Assembly (NCBI RefSeq): GCF_038024095.1
Contig: NZ_CP150668.1
Span: 1,674,001-1,738,000 of the forward strand
DNA: 64,000 bases
Source of the DNA: Polaribacter tangerinus
GTDB lineage: Bacteria > Bacteroidota > Bacteroidia > Flavobacteriales > Flavobacteriaceae
Direction of reading: 5' to 3'
The notes under the pieces were generated by a model. It was not told the origin of the DNA. It saw only the letters and a program-made list of their open reading frames with translations, and did not search any database. A program made the translations under genes and the position numbers. How positions within the stretch are numbered: position 1 is the first letter of the stretch; every line of letters begins with the position of its first letter. Of this stretch, positions 27,726-36,980 are shown piece by piece.

Positions 27726-29081
27726 ATGGGACAAAATATTTTAATTAAAAACTCTACAATAGTAAATGAAGGTAATTCTTTTATTGGAGATGTTTTAATA
27801 GAAAACGGGTTGATTAAGGAAATAGGTACTATTAATGCTACTAAAAATTTACATGTAATAGACGGCACAGGCAAGCACCTTCTTCCTGGTGTTATTGATG
27901 GTCAAGTTCATTTTAGAGACCCTGGTTTAACTCATAAAGGAGATTTGTATACAGAAAGCAAAGCAGCCATAGCTGGTGGAGTTACTTCGTTTATAGATAT
28001 GCCCAATACAGTACCAAATATTTTATCGGAAAAAGATTTACAAGAAAAATATACAATTGCAGCCAACAAATCTCTTGCAAATTTTGCTTTTGTTATGGGT
28101 GTTTCAGCTGATAATGTAGATGATGTAATTGCTAGTGATACTTCAAAATTTATAGGAGTTTCTGATGATGGATTGTATTTTACTAAAAAAGGGAACATTT
28201 TAGCAGATAGTCCAGAGATACTAGAAAAACTATTTGCAAACTGTAAGTCAATTATTACGATTCACTCCGAAAAAGAAGAAATTGTAACTAAGAATGAAGC
28301 TGCTTACAGAGCCAAATATGGCGATGATATACCTGCTAAATTTCACCCTTTAATAAGAAGTACAGAAGGCTGTTATGAAGCTACAAAGAGAGCGATAAAC
28401 TTGGCAAAAAAGCATAATGCTCGTCTGCATATTTTGCATTTAACTACCGAGGCAGAAACCCATTTATTTGAGAATAAGTTGCCGCTAGCTCAAAAAAAAA
28501 TAACAACAGAGGTTTCTGTTCATCACTTATGGTTTTCAGATAAAGATTATGAACGTTTGGGAATGCTTATAAAATGGAATCCCGCTATAAAAACAGCCAA
28601 AGATAAAGAAGGGCTTTTAAAGGCGTTGTTAGACGATAGAATAGATATTATTACCACAGACCACGCACCACATACTTTAGAAGAAAAACAACAACCTTAT
28701 TTTAAATCTATGTCTGGTGCTCCAATGGTGCAACATACACTAAATTGCATGCTCGAATTTTATAATGAAAAGCGTATTTCTCTAGAAAAAATTGTAGAGA
28801 AAATGTGTCACAACCCAGCAATACTCTATAAAATTACAAAAAGAGGATTTATTAGAAAAGGGTATCATGCAGATTTGGTTTTGGTAGATTTAAATACAAA
28901 ATGGACGGTTAGTAAAGATAATTTGTGGTATAAATGTGGTTGGTCTCCACTAGAAGGTACAACGTTTCACAATGCAATAACCCATACTTTTGTAAACGGT
29001 AATTTAGTGCTTAATAATGGTGTTTGGAATGAACAAGAAAAAGGAAGTTCCATTGCTTTTTCTCAAGAAAATGAGCATTAA
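27726..29081 (+). CDS. pyrC: Dihydroorotase
   Basis: A 451-residue amidohydrolase (class I dihydroorotase) that closes carbamoyl-aspartate to dihydroorotate in pyrimidine synthesis. Visible motifs are LLPGVIDGQVHFRDPGLTHK, FIDMPNTVPN, VSDDGLYF, TIHSEKEE (His), LHILHLT (His) and ITTDHAPHT (Asp). In the first metal-binding motif the usual H-x-H is Q-V-H. This change, which I recall in other Bacteroidetes homologues, may alter the metal site but is not by itself inactivating. The next gene starts 11 nt downstream, suggesting a shared transcript. Confidence 0.9.
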   Translation: MGQNILIKNSTIVNEGNSFIGDVLIENGLIKEIGTINATKNLHVIDGTGKHLLPGVIDGQVHFRDPGLTHKGDLYTESKAAIAGGVTSFIDMPNTVPNILSEKDLQEKYTIAANKSLANFAFVMGVSADNVDDVIASDTSKFIGVSDDGLYFTKKGNILADSPEILEKLFANCKSIITIHSEKEEIVTKNEAAYRAKYGDDIPAKFHPLIRSTEGCYEATKRAINLAKKHNARLHILHLTTEAETHLFENKLPLAQKKITTEVSVHHLWFSDKDYERLGMLIKWNPAIKTAKDKEGLLKALLDDRIDIITTDHAPHTLEEKQQPYFKSMSGAPMVQHTLNCMLEFYNEKRISLEKIVEKMCHNPAILYKITKRGFIRKGYHADLVLVDLNTKWTVSKDNLWYKCGWSPLEGTTFHNAITHTFVNGNLVLNNGVWNEQEKGSSIAFSQENEH

Positions 29082-29092
29082 AAGTATAAAAT

Positions 29093-29929
29093 ATGTTTGC
29101 AGGTAGAAAAATAGTTATAGCCACAAAGCATCAAAAAGAAAAAGTAATTGCTCCATTACTTACTAATAGCTTAGAGGTTTTATGTTTTGTTCCGGCATCT
29201 TTTGATAGTGATGTTTTAGGAACATTTTCTGGCGAAGTTGATAGAAAAAAAGATGCATTAGCCACCGCAAAAGAAAAATGTTTATTAGCAATGGAACAAA
29301 CAAATACTACCCTCGGTATTGCTAGTGAAGGTTCTTTTGGTGCGCATCCTACTTTATTTTTTGCGGCGGCAGATGAAGAAACTTTAGTGTTTATAGATCA
29401 AAAGAATAATTTAGAAATATCAGTAAAGGAACTAAGTACCAATACAAACTTTAATGCTGCAGAGGTAACTTCAGAAAAAGAGCTAAGGGAGTTCGCTACA
29501 TTGGCAAAATTTCCGTCACATGGCTTAATTTTACGTAAATCAAAAGATCATTTTAGTAACATTTATAAAGGAATAACATCAAAAGAAAAACTGCTAGAAG
29601 TATTTTATAAGTTGTTGCATAAATTCGGAAAAGTTTATGTCGAAACAGATATGAGGGCAATGTACAACCCAAGTAGAATGAAGGTGATAGAAAGTGCCAC
29701 AAAAAAACTCATAAACAAAATAAAAACGTGTTGTCCAGCATGCAATACACCAGGTTTCGAAATTGTTGGATCAAAAAAAGGACTTCCCTGTAGTTGTTGT
29801 AACGCACCAACTCAAAGCACACTAAGTTATTTGTACAGTTGTAAAAAATGTAATTTTACAAAAGAAGAAATGTACCCACGCCAAAAAACTACAGAAGACC
29901 CTACATATTGTGAATATTGTAATCCATAA
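29093..29929 (+). CDS. DUF6671-like protein with C-terminal zinc ribbons
   Basis: A 278-residue protein of unknown function. The N-terminal part (FAGRKIVIATKHQKEKVIAP, LGIASEGSFGAHPTLFFAAADEE) is of the kind I recall as DUF6671. The C-terminal 70 residues hold several Cys pairs: CCPACNTPGF, CSCCNAPT, CKKCNF and CEYCN, indicating one or two zinc ribbons. It lies 11 nt after dihydroorotase and may share its transcript, though a link to pyrimidine synthesis is not supported by any motif. It converges with thiL. Confidence 0.8.
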   Translation: MFAGRKIVIATKHQKEKVIAPLLTNSLEVLCFVPASFDSDVLGTFSGEVDRKKDALATAKEKCLLAMEQTNTTLGIASEGSFGAHPTLFFAAADEETLVFIDQKNNLEISVKELSTNTNFNAAEVTSEKELREFATLAKFPSHGLILRKSKDHFSNIYKGITSKEKLLEVFYKLLHKFGKVYVETDMRAMYNPSRMKVIESATKKLINKIKTCCPACNTPGFEIVGSKKGLPCSCCNAPTQSTLSYLYSCKKCNFTKEEMYPRQKTTEDPTYCEYCNP

Positions 29930-29943
29930 TTTTTTTTAAAACA

Positions 29944-30993
29944 TTAATTGTTTTTTAAAGCTTTCCAACCCTGTGCTTTCAGTTCAATTTCTTGCTGAGC
30001 TCTAGTTACTAAATTCATTCCTTGATTTTCTGCTGTAATATGACCAATTACAGAAAAATTCGGATTTGTTTTTATAGCATCAAATGCTGCAATAGGAACT
30101 GTAAAAAGTAGTTCATAATCTTCGCCTCCACTTAAAGCTACCATTGTAGAGTCTATATCAAACTCTTCGCATGTAGAAATTACTTGAGGGTCTAATGGTA
30201 GTTTATCCTCATAGATTTTACAACCAACTTTAGATTGTGAGCATATATGCATAATATCAGAAGCCAGTCCATCGGAAATATCTATCATGGACGTTGGTTT
30301 TACGTTCAATTCTTTTAAAATACCAGAAATATCTTTTCTAGCCTCGGGCTTTAGTTGTCGTTCTATCAAATAAGTGTAATTGTCTAAATCTGGCTGATTA
30401 TTTGGGTCTACTTTAAATACTTGTTTTTCTCTTTCAAGTACTTGTAAGCCTAAATATGCCGCCCCTAAATCTCCAGAAACAACAATTAAATCTGTTTCTT
30501 TCGCTCCATTTCTATAAACTATTTCGTCTTTAGAAACTTTACCTATCGCGGTAATAGAAATTAGCATTCCTTTGGTAGAAGAGGTTGTGTCTCCACCAAC
30601 TAAATCTATTTTATAGGTGTCGCAAGCAAGCTGAATTCCTGCATACAATTCTTCTATAGCAGCTAACGGAAATCTATTAGAAACTGCCAAAGATACTGTA
30701 ATTTGTTCTGCAGTACCATTCATGGCATACACATCAGATAGGTTTACCATAACTGCTTTGTACCCTAAATGTTTTAGGGGCATATAGCTTAAATCGAAAT
30801 GAATTCCTTCAATAAGTAAATCTGTAGTTACCAGAGTTTGTTGCTTAGAAGCTTCTAAAACTGCCGCATCATCTCCAACACCTTTTACAGTGCTTTTATT
30901 TTTTATTTTAAAATATTGGGTAATATGATTTATCAAACCAAATTCGCCCAAACTTGCTAAGTCTATTTTTTCTGTGTTTTTATCTTCTAACAT
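29944..30993 (-). CDS. thiL: Thiamine-monophosphate kinase
   Basis: A 349-residue kinase that phosphorylates thiamine monophosphate to the active diphosphate cofactor. EFGLINHITQYF and VKGVGDDAAVLE at the N-terminus, the Asp cluster in TTDLLIEGIHFDLSYMPLKH, SLAVSNRFP, VGGDTTS and ISDGLASDI are all characteristic of ThiL of the PurM-like fold. Length is normal. It is a single gene on the minus strand, and its promoter is unusually close to the start codon. Confidence 0.95.
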   Translation of the reverse strand: MLEDKNTEKIDLASLGEFGLINHITQYFKIKNKSTVKGVGDDAAVLEASKQQTLVTTDLLIEGIHFDLSYMPLKHLGYKAVMVNLSDVYAMNGTAEQITVSLAVSNRFPLAAIEELYAGIQLACDTYKIDLVGGDTTSSTKGMLISITAIGKVSKDEIVYRNGAKETDLIVVSGDLGAAYLGLQVLEREKQVFKVDPNNQPDLDNYTYLIERQLKPEARKDISGILKELNVKPTSMIDISDGLASDIMHICSQSKVGCKIYEDKLPLDPQVISTCEEFDIDSTMVALSGGEDYELLFTVPIAAFDAIKTNPNFSVIGHITAENQGMNLVTRAQQEIELKAQGWKALKNN

Positions 30994-30997
30994 ATTG

Positions 30998-31005
30998 CAA
31001 AGATA
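30998..31005 (-). promoter_or_regulatory. -7 box of thiL
   Basis: Read on the minus strand, TATCTTTG is an exact TAnnTTTG match. Its G is 4 nt before the thiL ATG at 30993, as in the other cases of start-proximal boxes in this window. Confidence 0.5.
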
Positions 31006-31270
31006 ATTACAATAAAAAAACTAATTAGAACAACTATCAATTATATGGTTACTTTTTTTAAAAAAATAATAGATAGTTATTAAAAGAGTGAAAAAAAATC
31101 TTTCGAATTTGTATATTTATAGAACATCACCACCAAAATAAAACAGTTTTTTTGCTTCTATACAATTGGTATTATTTGGCTACATATCAATTTTTACATA
31201 GCATCAATAAAACCAATAGTTTTATTGTTTTACTTAATGAAATTATACAGTTTTTGTTTGACAATAATTG
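31006..31270. other. Intergenic region between thiL and sufA
   Basis: About 265 bp without a gene, divergent between thiL and sufA. It contains an inverted repeat AACTATC (31032-31038) / GATAGTT (31072-31078) with a 33-nt centre, and many T/A runs. No conserved RNA or riboswitch pattern was recognised. It probably carries regulatory sites for sufA, such as an iron-responsive repressor site, but I cannot point to one. Confidence 0.4.
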
Positions 31271-31278
31271 TATATTTG
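31271..31278 (+). promoter_or_regulatory. -7 box of the suf operon
   Basis: TATATTTG, an exact TAnnTTTG match, 31 nt before the ATG at 31310. It overlaps an in-frame TTG at 31268, which rules that out as the real start of sufA. Confidence 0.55.
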
Positions 31279-31309
31279 CAAACAATTTAGACTTAATCTA
31301 TATAAAGTA

Positions 31310-31639
31310 ATGATAAAAATTTCAGACACAGCAAAGAAAAAAGTCATAGAGTTAATGAATGACGACGGCTTTGATGCAAGCAAAGATTTTGTGAGAGTTG
31401 GAGTTAAAAGTGGTGGTTGCTCTGGGTTGTCTTATGATTTAACTTTTGATAATAAAGCAAATGAAAACGATAAAGTTTTCGAAGAAAATGATGTTAGAAT
31501 TATAGTTGATAAAAAAAGTTTTCTTTATCTAGTAGGAACTACTTTAGAGTATTCTGGTGGTTTAAACGGTAAAGGTTTTGTTTTTAACAATCCGAATGCC
31601 AATAGATCTTGTGGTTGTGGAGAGAGTTTCTCTTTGTAG
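31310..31639 (+). CDS. sufA: A-type iron-sulfur assembly protein
   Basis: A 109-residue HesB/IscA-family carrier or scaffold for iron-sulfur clusters. The three conserved Cys are visible: VKSGGCSGLSYDL, and the C-terminal pair in NRSCGCGESF. The ATG at 31310 gives the standard family start (MIKISDTAKKKV); an upstream TTG would read through the -7 promoter box. It is the first gene of the SUF set, 138 nt before sufB, and would pass clusters from the SufBCD scaffold to apo-proteins. Confidence 0.93.
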   Translation: MIKISDTAKKKVIELMNDDGFDASKDFVRVGVKSGGCSGLSYDLTFDNKANENDKVFEENDVRIIVDKKSFLYLVGTTLEYSGGLNGKGFVFNNPNANRSCGCGESFSL

Positions 31640-31777
31640 TTTTAAGTCTATGTAAATTTTAATACTATAATTACATGTAAATGAAAACAAGATAAGTTGT
31701 TTGTTTACAGAATAATAAATTACTAAAAATAAAAGATAATTGTAAAAATCTTTTAATTTTTAAATCTTTTAACAATT

Positions 31778-33223
31778 ATGAAGTATACTGAAGACGATTT
31801 AAGAGAAGAGTTAAAAACTAAAGAGTATGAATACGGTTTTTATACAGATATAGAGAGCGATACTTTTCCTGTGGGCTTAAATGAAGATGTGGTAAGAGCC
31901 ATTTCTAAAAAGAAAAACGAGCCAGAATGGATGACCAATTGGCGAATAGAAGCTTTTAGAGTATGGGAACAAATGGAGGAGCCAGAATGGGCAAATGTAA
32001 ATTATGAAAAACCAAAATTTCAAGATATTGCGTATTATTCTGCTCCAAAAAAGAAACCAAAATTAAACTCATTAGACGAGGTTGATCCTGAATTATTAGA
32101 TACTTTTAAACGTTTAGGAATTTCTTTAGAGGAACAAAAAAAGTTAGCGAATGTTGCAGTAGATATTGTAATGGATTCTGTTTCTGTTGCTACAACTTTC
32201 AAAAAAACATTGGGTGAAAAAGGAATTATTTTTATGCCAATTTCAGAGGCTATACAAGAGCATCCAGACTTGGTAAAAAAATATTTAGGTACTGTTGTGC
32301 CTACTACAGATAATTTTTATGCAGCCTTAAATTCTGCTGTTTTTTCAGATGGTTCTTTTTGTTACATCCCTAAAGGGGTTAAATGTCCGATGGAGTTGTC
32401 TACCTATTTTAGAATTAATGAAGGTGGAACTGGTCAGTTTGAAAGAACATTGGTGGTTGCAGACAAAGGGAGTTTCGTTTCCTATTTAGAAGGATGTACT
32501 GCGCCAATGAGAGACGAAAATCAGTTACATGCTGCTGTAGTAGAGCTTATTGCCTTAGACGATGCAGAAATTAAATATTCAACTGTTCAAAATTGGTATC
32601 CAGGAAATTCAGAAGGAAAGGGCGGTGTTTATAATTTTGTTACCAAACGAGGCTTGTGTGAGAATAATGCCAAAATATCTTGGACACAAGTAGAAACTGG
32701 CTCTGCAATTACTTGGAAGTATCCTTCATGTATCTTAAAAGGTAATAACTCTGTAGGAGAATTTTATTCAATTGCAGTAACTAACAATCATCAGCAAGCC
32801 GACACAGGTACGAAAATGATTCATCTTGGTAAAAACACCAAATCTACTATTATTTCTAAAGGAATATCCGCAGGGAAATCTCAAAACTCTTACAGAGGTT
32901 TGGTGCAAGTAAATGCGCGTGCAGAAAATGCTAGAAATTTTTCTCAGTGCGATTCTTTACTAATGGGTAATGACTGTGGTGCACATACTTTTCCGTACAT
33001 AGAAACCAAAAATAAAACAGCTCAAATAGAGCACGAGGCAACAACAAGTAAAATTGGCGAAGATCAGTTATTTTACTGTAATCAGAGAGGTATAGATACT
33101 GAAAAAGCCATTGCATTAATTGTAAACGGTTTTAGTAAAGAAGTTTTGAATAAGTTGCCAATGGAATTTGCTGTAGAAGCTCAAAAACTATTAGAAATTA
33201 GTTTAGAAGGTTCTGTAGGATAA
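31778..33223 (+). CDS. sufB: Fe-S cluster assembly scaffold SufB
   Basis: A 481-residue SufB, the core scaffold subunit of the SufBC2D complex on which [4Fe-4S] clusters are built. The family regions [48 protein letters not shown] and [17 protein letters not shown] are all present, as are the C-terminal strand motifs of the beta-helix domain. Length is normal. It is followed by sufC and sufD in the same direction. Confidence 0.97.
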   Translation: MKYTEDDLREELKTKEYEYGFYTDIESDTFPVGLNEDVVRAISKKKNEPEWMTNWRIEAFRVWEQMEEPEWANVNYEKPKFQDIAYYSAPKKKPKLNSLDEVDPELLDTFKRLGISLEEQKKLANVAVDIVMDSVSVATTFKKTLGEKGIIFMPISEAIQEHPDLVKKYLGTVVPTTDNFYAALNSAVFSDGSFCYIPKGVKCPMELSTYFRINEGGTGQFERTLVVADKGSFVSYLEGCTAPMRDENQLHAAVVELIALDDAEIKYSTVQNWYPGNSEGKGGVYNFVTKRGLCENNAKISWTQVETGSAITWKYPSCILKGNNSVGEFYSIAVTNNHQQADTGTKMIHLGKNTKSTIISKGISAGKSQNSYRGLVQVNARAENARNFSQCDSLLMGNDCGAHTFPYIETKNKTAQIEHEATTSKIGEDQLFYCNQRGIDTEKAIALIVNGFSKEVLNKLPMEFAVEAQKLLEISLEGSVG

Positions 33224-33244
33224 TATTCAGTAAAGAAAGAATAG

Positions 33245-33287
33245 AAAACTGCTTTTTTTTATGAATGGTAAATATAATAGCAGTTTT
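33245..33287 (+). other. Inverted repeat in the sufB-sufC gap
   Basis: AAAACTGCT (33245-33253) and AGCAGTTTT (33279-33287) form a 9-bp stem with a 25-nt centre in the 124-bp gap between sufB and sufC. No T-run follows, so it is not a standard terminator; it could act in mRNA processing or stability. Confidence 0.35.
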
Positions 33288-33347
33288 AAACAAAAAATAT
33301 AGTAAACGCTAACGGTTTAATACCCGACAGCACATAGCAAAGAAACA

Positions 33348-34097
33348 ATGTTAAAAATAGAAAATTTACAAGCAGCAATAGACGAAAAAGCAATCTTAAA
33401 AGGTTTAAATCTAGAGGTAAAAGCAGGCGAAGTTCATGCAATTATGGGACCTAACGGAGCAGGTAAAAGTACCTTGGCTAACATTATTGCTGGTAAAGAA
33501 GAATACGAGGTAACTGGCGGAACAATTGAGCTAGAAGGAGAGGATATTAGTGAGCTAGCGCCAGAAGAGAGAGCTCATAACGGTGTGTTTTTATCATTTC
33601 AATATCCTGTAGAAATTCCGGGTGTTTCTGTAACAAATTTCATAAAAACGGCTATTAATGAAACTCGCAAAGCAAAAGGTTTAGAGGATATGCCTGCTAA
33701 AGAGATGCTAAAAAAAATTAGAGAAAAATCTGAATTATTAGAAATAGATAGAAAGTTCTTGTCGAGGTCTTTAAATGAAGGGTTTTCTGGAGGAGAAAAA
33801 AAGCGAAATGAAATTTTTCAGATGGCAATGTTAGAGCCAAAATTAGCAATTTTAGATGAAACCGACTCTGGTTTAGATATCGATGCATTAAGAATTGTAG
33901 CAAACGGTGTAAATAAATTAAAATCTAAAGACAATGCAGTTATTGTAATTACACATTATCAAAGATTGTTAGATTATATTGTTCCAGATTTTGTACATGT
34001 GTTACACGATGGTAAAATTGTAAAAACAGGTGATGCTTCTTTAGCATTAGAATTAGAGGCAAAAGGATACGATTGGATTAAGCAAGAATTAGTTTAA
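33348..34097 (+). CDS. sufC: Fe-S assembly ATPase SufC
   Basis: A 249-residue ABC-type ATPase that drives the SufBCD scaffold. Walker A is GPNGAGKSTL, the signature motif is GFSGGEKKR, Walker B plus the catalytic Glu is LAILDETDSGLD, and the H-loop is VITHYQRL. All motifs are intact and the length is normal. It is cytosolic and lies between sufB and sufD. Confidence 0.97.
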   Translation: MLKIENLQAAIDEKAILKGLNLEVKAGEVHAIMGPNGAGKSTLANIIAGKEEYEVTGGTIELEGEDISELAPEERAHNGVFLSFQYPVEIPGVSVTNFIKTAINETRKAKGLEDMPAKEMLKKIREKSELLEIDRKFLSRSLNEGFSGGEKKRNEIFQMAMLEPKLAILDETDSGLDIDALRIVANGVNKLKSKDNAVIVITHYQRLLDYIVPDFVHVLHDGKIVKTGDASLALELEAKGYDWIKQELV

Positions 34098-34168
34098 ACA
34101 AAGTAAATCTAAACCTTAAAAGTAAGTAGTTAGAACTACAAAACTTTAAATCTGAAACATATTAGAAA

Positions 34169-35482
34169 ATGGAATTAAAAGACAAATTACTATCATCATA
34201 TATCGCTTTTGAAGATAATGTAGACACCAATTCTGCGGTTCATGAAATCCGTTCAAAAGCATTTCAAAATTTTGAAGAATTAGGCTTTCCTTCTAAAAAA
34301 TTAGAAGCTTGGAAATACACCTCTTTAAACGCAGTTTTAAAGGAAGATTATAGTTTGTTTCCAGACAGAGTAGAAGCAATAGAATTAGCAGATGTAAAAA
34401 AGTATTTTATTCATGAAATAGATACTTATAAAGTTGTTTTTATCAACGGAAAATACAGTTCTTTTTTATCGCAAACAACGCACGAAAAATATGACGTTTG
34501 CTTAATGTCTTCTGCTTTAAATAGCCCTAAATACAAGGCTGTAATAGACAAGTATTTTAATAAAGTTGCTAAAAAAGATAATTTAACTTCTTTAAATACT
34601 GCATTTGCCACAGAAGGTGCCTACATACACATTCCAAAAAATACTGAGGTTAAAAAGCCAATTCAAATAATAAATTTTGTTACAGGATCTCAGTCTGCAA
34701 CAATGGTGCAGCCAAGAAATTTAATTGTTGTTGGAGAAAACTCTCAGGTACAAATTATTGAGCGTCATCAAAGTTTAACGAGCAATGCAGTATTAACCAA
34801 TTCTGTAACAGAAATATTTGCAGATACTGCAGCAAATGTAGATTATTATAAAATTCAAGATGATGAAGTTACCGCTTCTTTAGTAGACAATTCTTATATA
34901 GAACAACAGTCTAAGAGTGTTGTTGCTGTGCATACTTTTTCTTTTGGTGGAAATATTACCAGAAATAATTTAAACTTCTATCAAAAAGGAGAGTATATAG
35001 ATTCTATTTTAAAAGGGATAACTATCAGTGAAGGTAAACAGCACATAGATCATCATACATTGGTGCACCATATTACACCAAATTGCGAATCTCACCAAGA
35101 CTATAAAGGAATTTATGACGAAAGATCTACTGCAGTTTTTAACGGTAAAGTAATTGTAGAAAAAGAAGCGCAGAAAACAAATGCTTATCAACAAAACAAT
35201 AATATTTTATTAAGTGATAAGGCTACTATAAATGCAAAACCACAATTAGAAATTTTTGCAGACGATGTAAAATGTTCACATGGTTGTACTATTGGTCAAT
35301 TAGACGAAGATGCTTTATTTTATATGCAGCAACGTGGTATACCTAAAAAAGAAGGGAAAGCATTGCTAATGTTTGCTTTTGCAAACACCGTTTTAGAAAG
35401 TGTAAAAATACCTGAAGTTAAACAGCGAATTACCAAAATTATAGCCCAAAAATTAGGGGTTAATATTGGTTTCGATTTATAA
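34169..35482 (+). CDS. sufD: Fe-S cluster assembly protein SufD
   Basis: A 437-residue SufD, the SufB paralogue that completes the SufBC2D scaffold. LEAWKYTSLN is the N-terminal signature, and YKGIYDERSTAVFNGKVIV, KCSHGCTIGQLDEDALFYMQ and the terminal beta-helix strands match the family, including the conserved Cys and His region. It follows sufC by 71 nt. No further suf gene follows directly because a convergent serine hydrolase gene begins 31 nt downstream. Confidence 0.96.
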   Translation: MELKDKLLSSYIAFEDNVDTNSAVHEIRSKAFQNFEELGFPSKKLEAWKYTSLNAVLKEDYSLFPDRVEAIELADVKKYFIHEIDTYKVVFINGKYSSFLSQTTHEKYDVCLMSSALNSPKYKAVIDKYFNKVAKKDNLTSLNTAFATEGAYIHIPKNTEVKKPIQIINFVTGSQSATMVQPRNLIVVGENSQVQIIERHQSLTSNAVLTNSVTEIFADTAANVDYYKIQDDEVTASLVDNSYIEQQSKSVVAVHTFSFGGNITRNNLNFYQKGEYIDSILKGITISEGKQHIDHHTLVHHITPNCESHQDYKGIYDERSTAVFNGKVIVEKEAQKTNAYQQNNNILLSDKATINAKPQLEIFADDVKCSHGCTIGQLDEDALFYMQQRGIPKKEGKALLMFAFANTVLESVKIPEVKQRITKIIAQKLGVNIGFDL

Positions 35483-35512
35483 GAATTTATTCTTTAATAT
35501 TTGTTTTATGAC

Positions 35513-36844
35513 TTAGAATTTTATACTTTCTAAAATACCTTTTAAAAAGGTGTTTTCATCAAAGTTTTTCAATCCAAAGCGCACAATTACCATTTCTTGA
35601 TCTGGTAAAATATAAACACGCTGTCCTTTATAACCATCGGCATAATACATGTTTTTAGGAACATCTTTAAATCCGCCATCTGCATTTAGCCAAAACTGAG
35701 CACCGTAGGTGTTTTTTGAGCCGGGAGTTGGTGTGGTAACATAAGTTGTCCAATCTTCACTAAAAATTCTTGTACCATTCCAATTTCCTTTTTTAAGATA
35801 TAGAAGTCCAAATTTTCCCCAATCTCTTGTGGTTGCCCAAGCGTAGGAAGAGGCTACATAATTTCCGCTTAAATCTGCTTCTAAGACCATCGAATTCATT
35901 CCAATTTTATCTATAAAATCAGAATACCAAAAATCTAGATATTCCTGATGACTACCAAAGTGATTTCTTAAAATACCAGATAATAAATTACTAGTTCCAG
36001 ACGAGTAGTTCCAAGTTTGATTAGGTTTACCTACTAAAGGTTTATGCTCTTGCGTTTTTGTCATATCTCTCTCTAAAAATAACATTGTTGTAGCATCAGA
36101 TATTTTATCATAGTTTTCGTCCCATTCTAAACCAGAATTCATTTGTAGTAAATTATGAATGGTAATTTCTTTTCTGGCATCGTTTTGCCAAGATTCGATA
36201 GGTGCTTTTGCGTTTATCACCATGCGGTTTTGATAAGATAAAACTCCAAATACCGTGCTTAATAAACTTTTTGTCATAGACCAACCTAAAATTTTAGAAG
36301 ACGCATTAAAACCTTTGCTATATTTTTCTGCTATAATTTTATCTTTGTAAATAACCAATACTGCTCGAGACTTATCGGTACCAAAAATACTACCCACAGC
36401 TTTGTTTAATTTCGGATAAGATATGTTTTCAAAAATTGTATCCTTCTGAGGAAAATCGCCATAAGGATAAGCCATTTCTGAGGAGCTTTTAGTTCTATTT
36501 GGGTATAAATATTTGGCTGTTTCATCTTTTTGGTTGAGTGTTAAAACACTTCCCAGTCCTTTTCTAAAAACAGCTTTTCTTGTTAGTAAACCAACCACAG
36601 AAGAGCGGGCTATTTTTAATGTGGTATCTATGGTATTTGATGCTAAGTGTATGGGTGTAAAACTATTGTCTGTACTATCTGTAAAGGCTAGCGTTCTATT
36701 TGCTAAGAATACAGAAGAGGCAGTACTTTTTGCAGCAAACCCAGCAACTATATTTAGTTTTTTGTAATTGTAAGCGCCAATTAAAAAGACAACAAAAGCT
36801 AAAAAAAGTAAAATTCTTTTAAATATTTTCATGTTAGTGAACAT
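35513..36844 (-). CDS. Serine hydrolase, class C beta-lactamase fold
   Basis: A 443-residue exported serine hydrolase of the beta-lactamase/penicillin-binding-protein type. It begins with a hydrophobic segment (signal anchor, about residues 10-27). ILGWSMTKSLLSTVFGVL carries the S-x-x-K motif, and YSSGTSNLL resembles the Y-S-N/Y-x-x motif of esterases of this group. It lies opposite to and between sufD and sufS, interrupting the suf genes. The family ranges from esterases to peptidases; beta-lactam hydrolysis is not implied. A second ATG at 36832 is a possible start. Confidence 0.88.
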   Translation of the reverse strand: MFTNMKIFKRILLFLAFVVFLIGAYNYKKLNIVAGFAAKSTASSVFLANRTLAFTDSTDNSFTPIHLASNTIDTTLKIARSSVVGLLTRKAVFRKGLGSVLTLNQKDETAKYLYPNRTKSSSEMAYPYGDFPQKDTIFENISYPKLNKAVGSIFGTDKSRAVLVIYKDKIIAEKYSKGFNASSKILGWSMTKSLLSTVFGVLSYQNRMVINAKAPIESWQNDARKEITIHNLLQMNSGLEWDENYDKISDATTMLFLERDMTKTQEHKPLVGKPNQTWNYSSGTSNLLSGILRNHFGSHQEYLDFWYSDFIDKIGMNSMVLEADLSGNYVASSYAWATTRDWGKFGLLYLKKGNWNGTRIFSEDWTTYVTTPTPGSKNTYGAQFWLNADGGFKDVPKNMYYADGYKGQRVYILPDQEMVIVRFGLKNFDENTFLKGILESIKF

Positions 36845-36860
36845 TTTATTGTAAAAGTAG

Positions 36861-36868
36861 CAAATTTA
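36861..36868 (-). promoter_or_regulatory. -7 box of the serine hydrolase gene
   Basis: On the minus strand the sequence reads TAAATTTG, a TAnnTTTG match, 16 nt before the ATG at 36844. Confidence 0.45.
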
Positions 36869-36953
36869 ATGTCATAGTAGCCAAAGAATTATATTCGATT
36901 CATATTTACAAAAAAACCTTTCAGTTTCTTTATTCGTTTAAAAATACAACCTT

Positions 36954-36961
36954 TATCTTTG
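36954..36961 (+). promoter_or_regulatory. -7 box of sufS
   Basis: TATCTTTG matches TAnnTTTG and is 19 nt before the sufS ATG at 36981. sufS therefore has its own promoter, separated from the sufABCD transcript. Confidence 0.5.
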
Positions 36962-36980
36962 TAACTAAATATTATTTTGT

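Noticed and set aside
29930..29943. Terminator between the convergent zinc-ribbon gene and thiL
   Set aside because: Only 14 bp separate the two stops and no stem is visible there.
31268..31309. N-terminal extension of sufA from a TTG at 31268
   Set aside because: It would start inside the -7 promoter box, and the ATG at 31310 gives the family's usual start.
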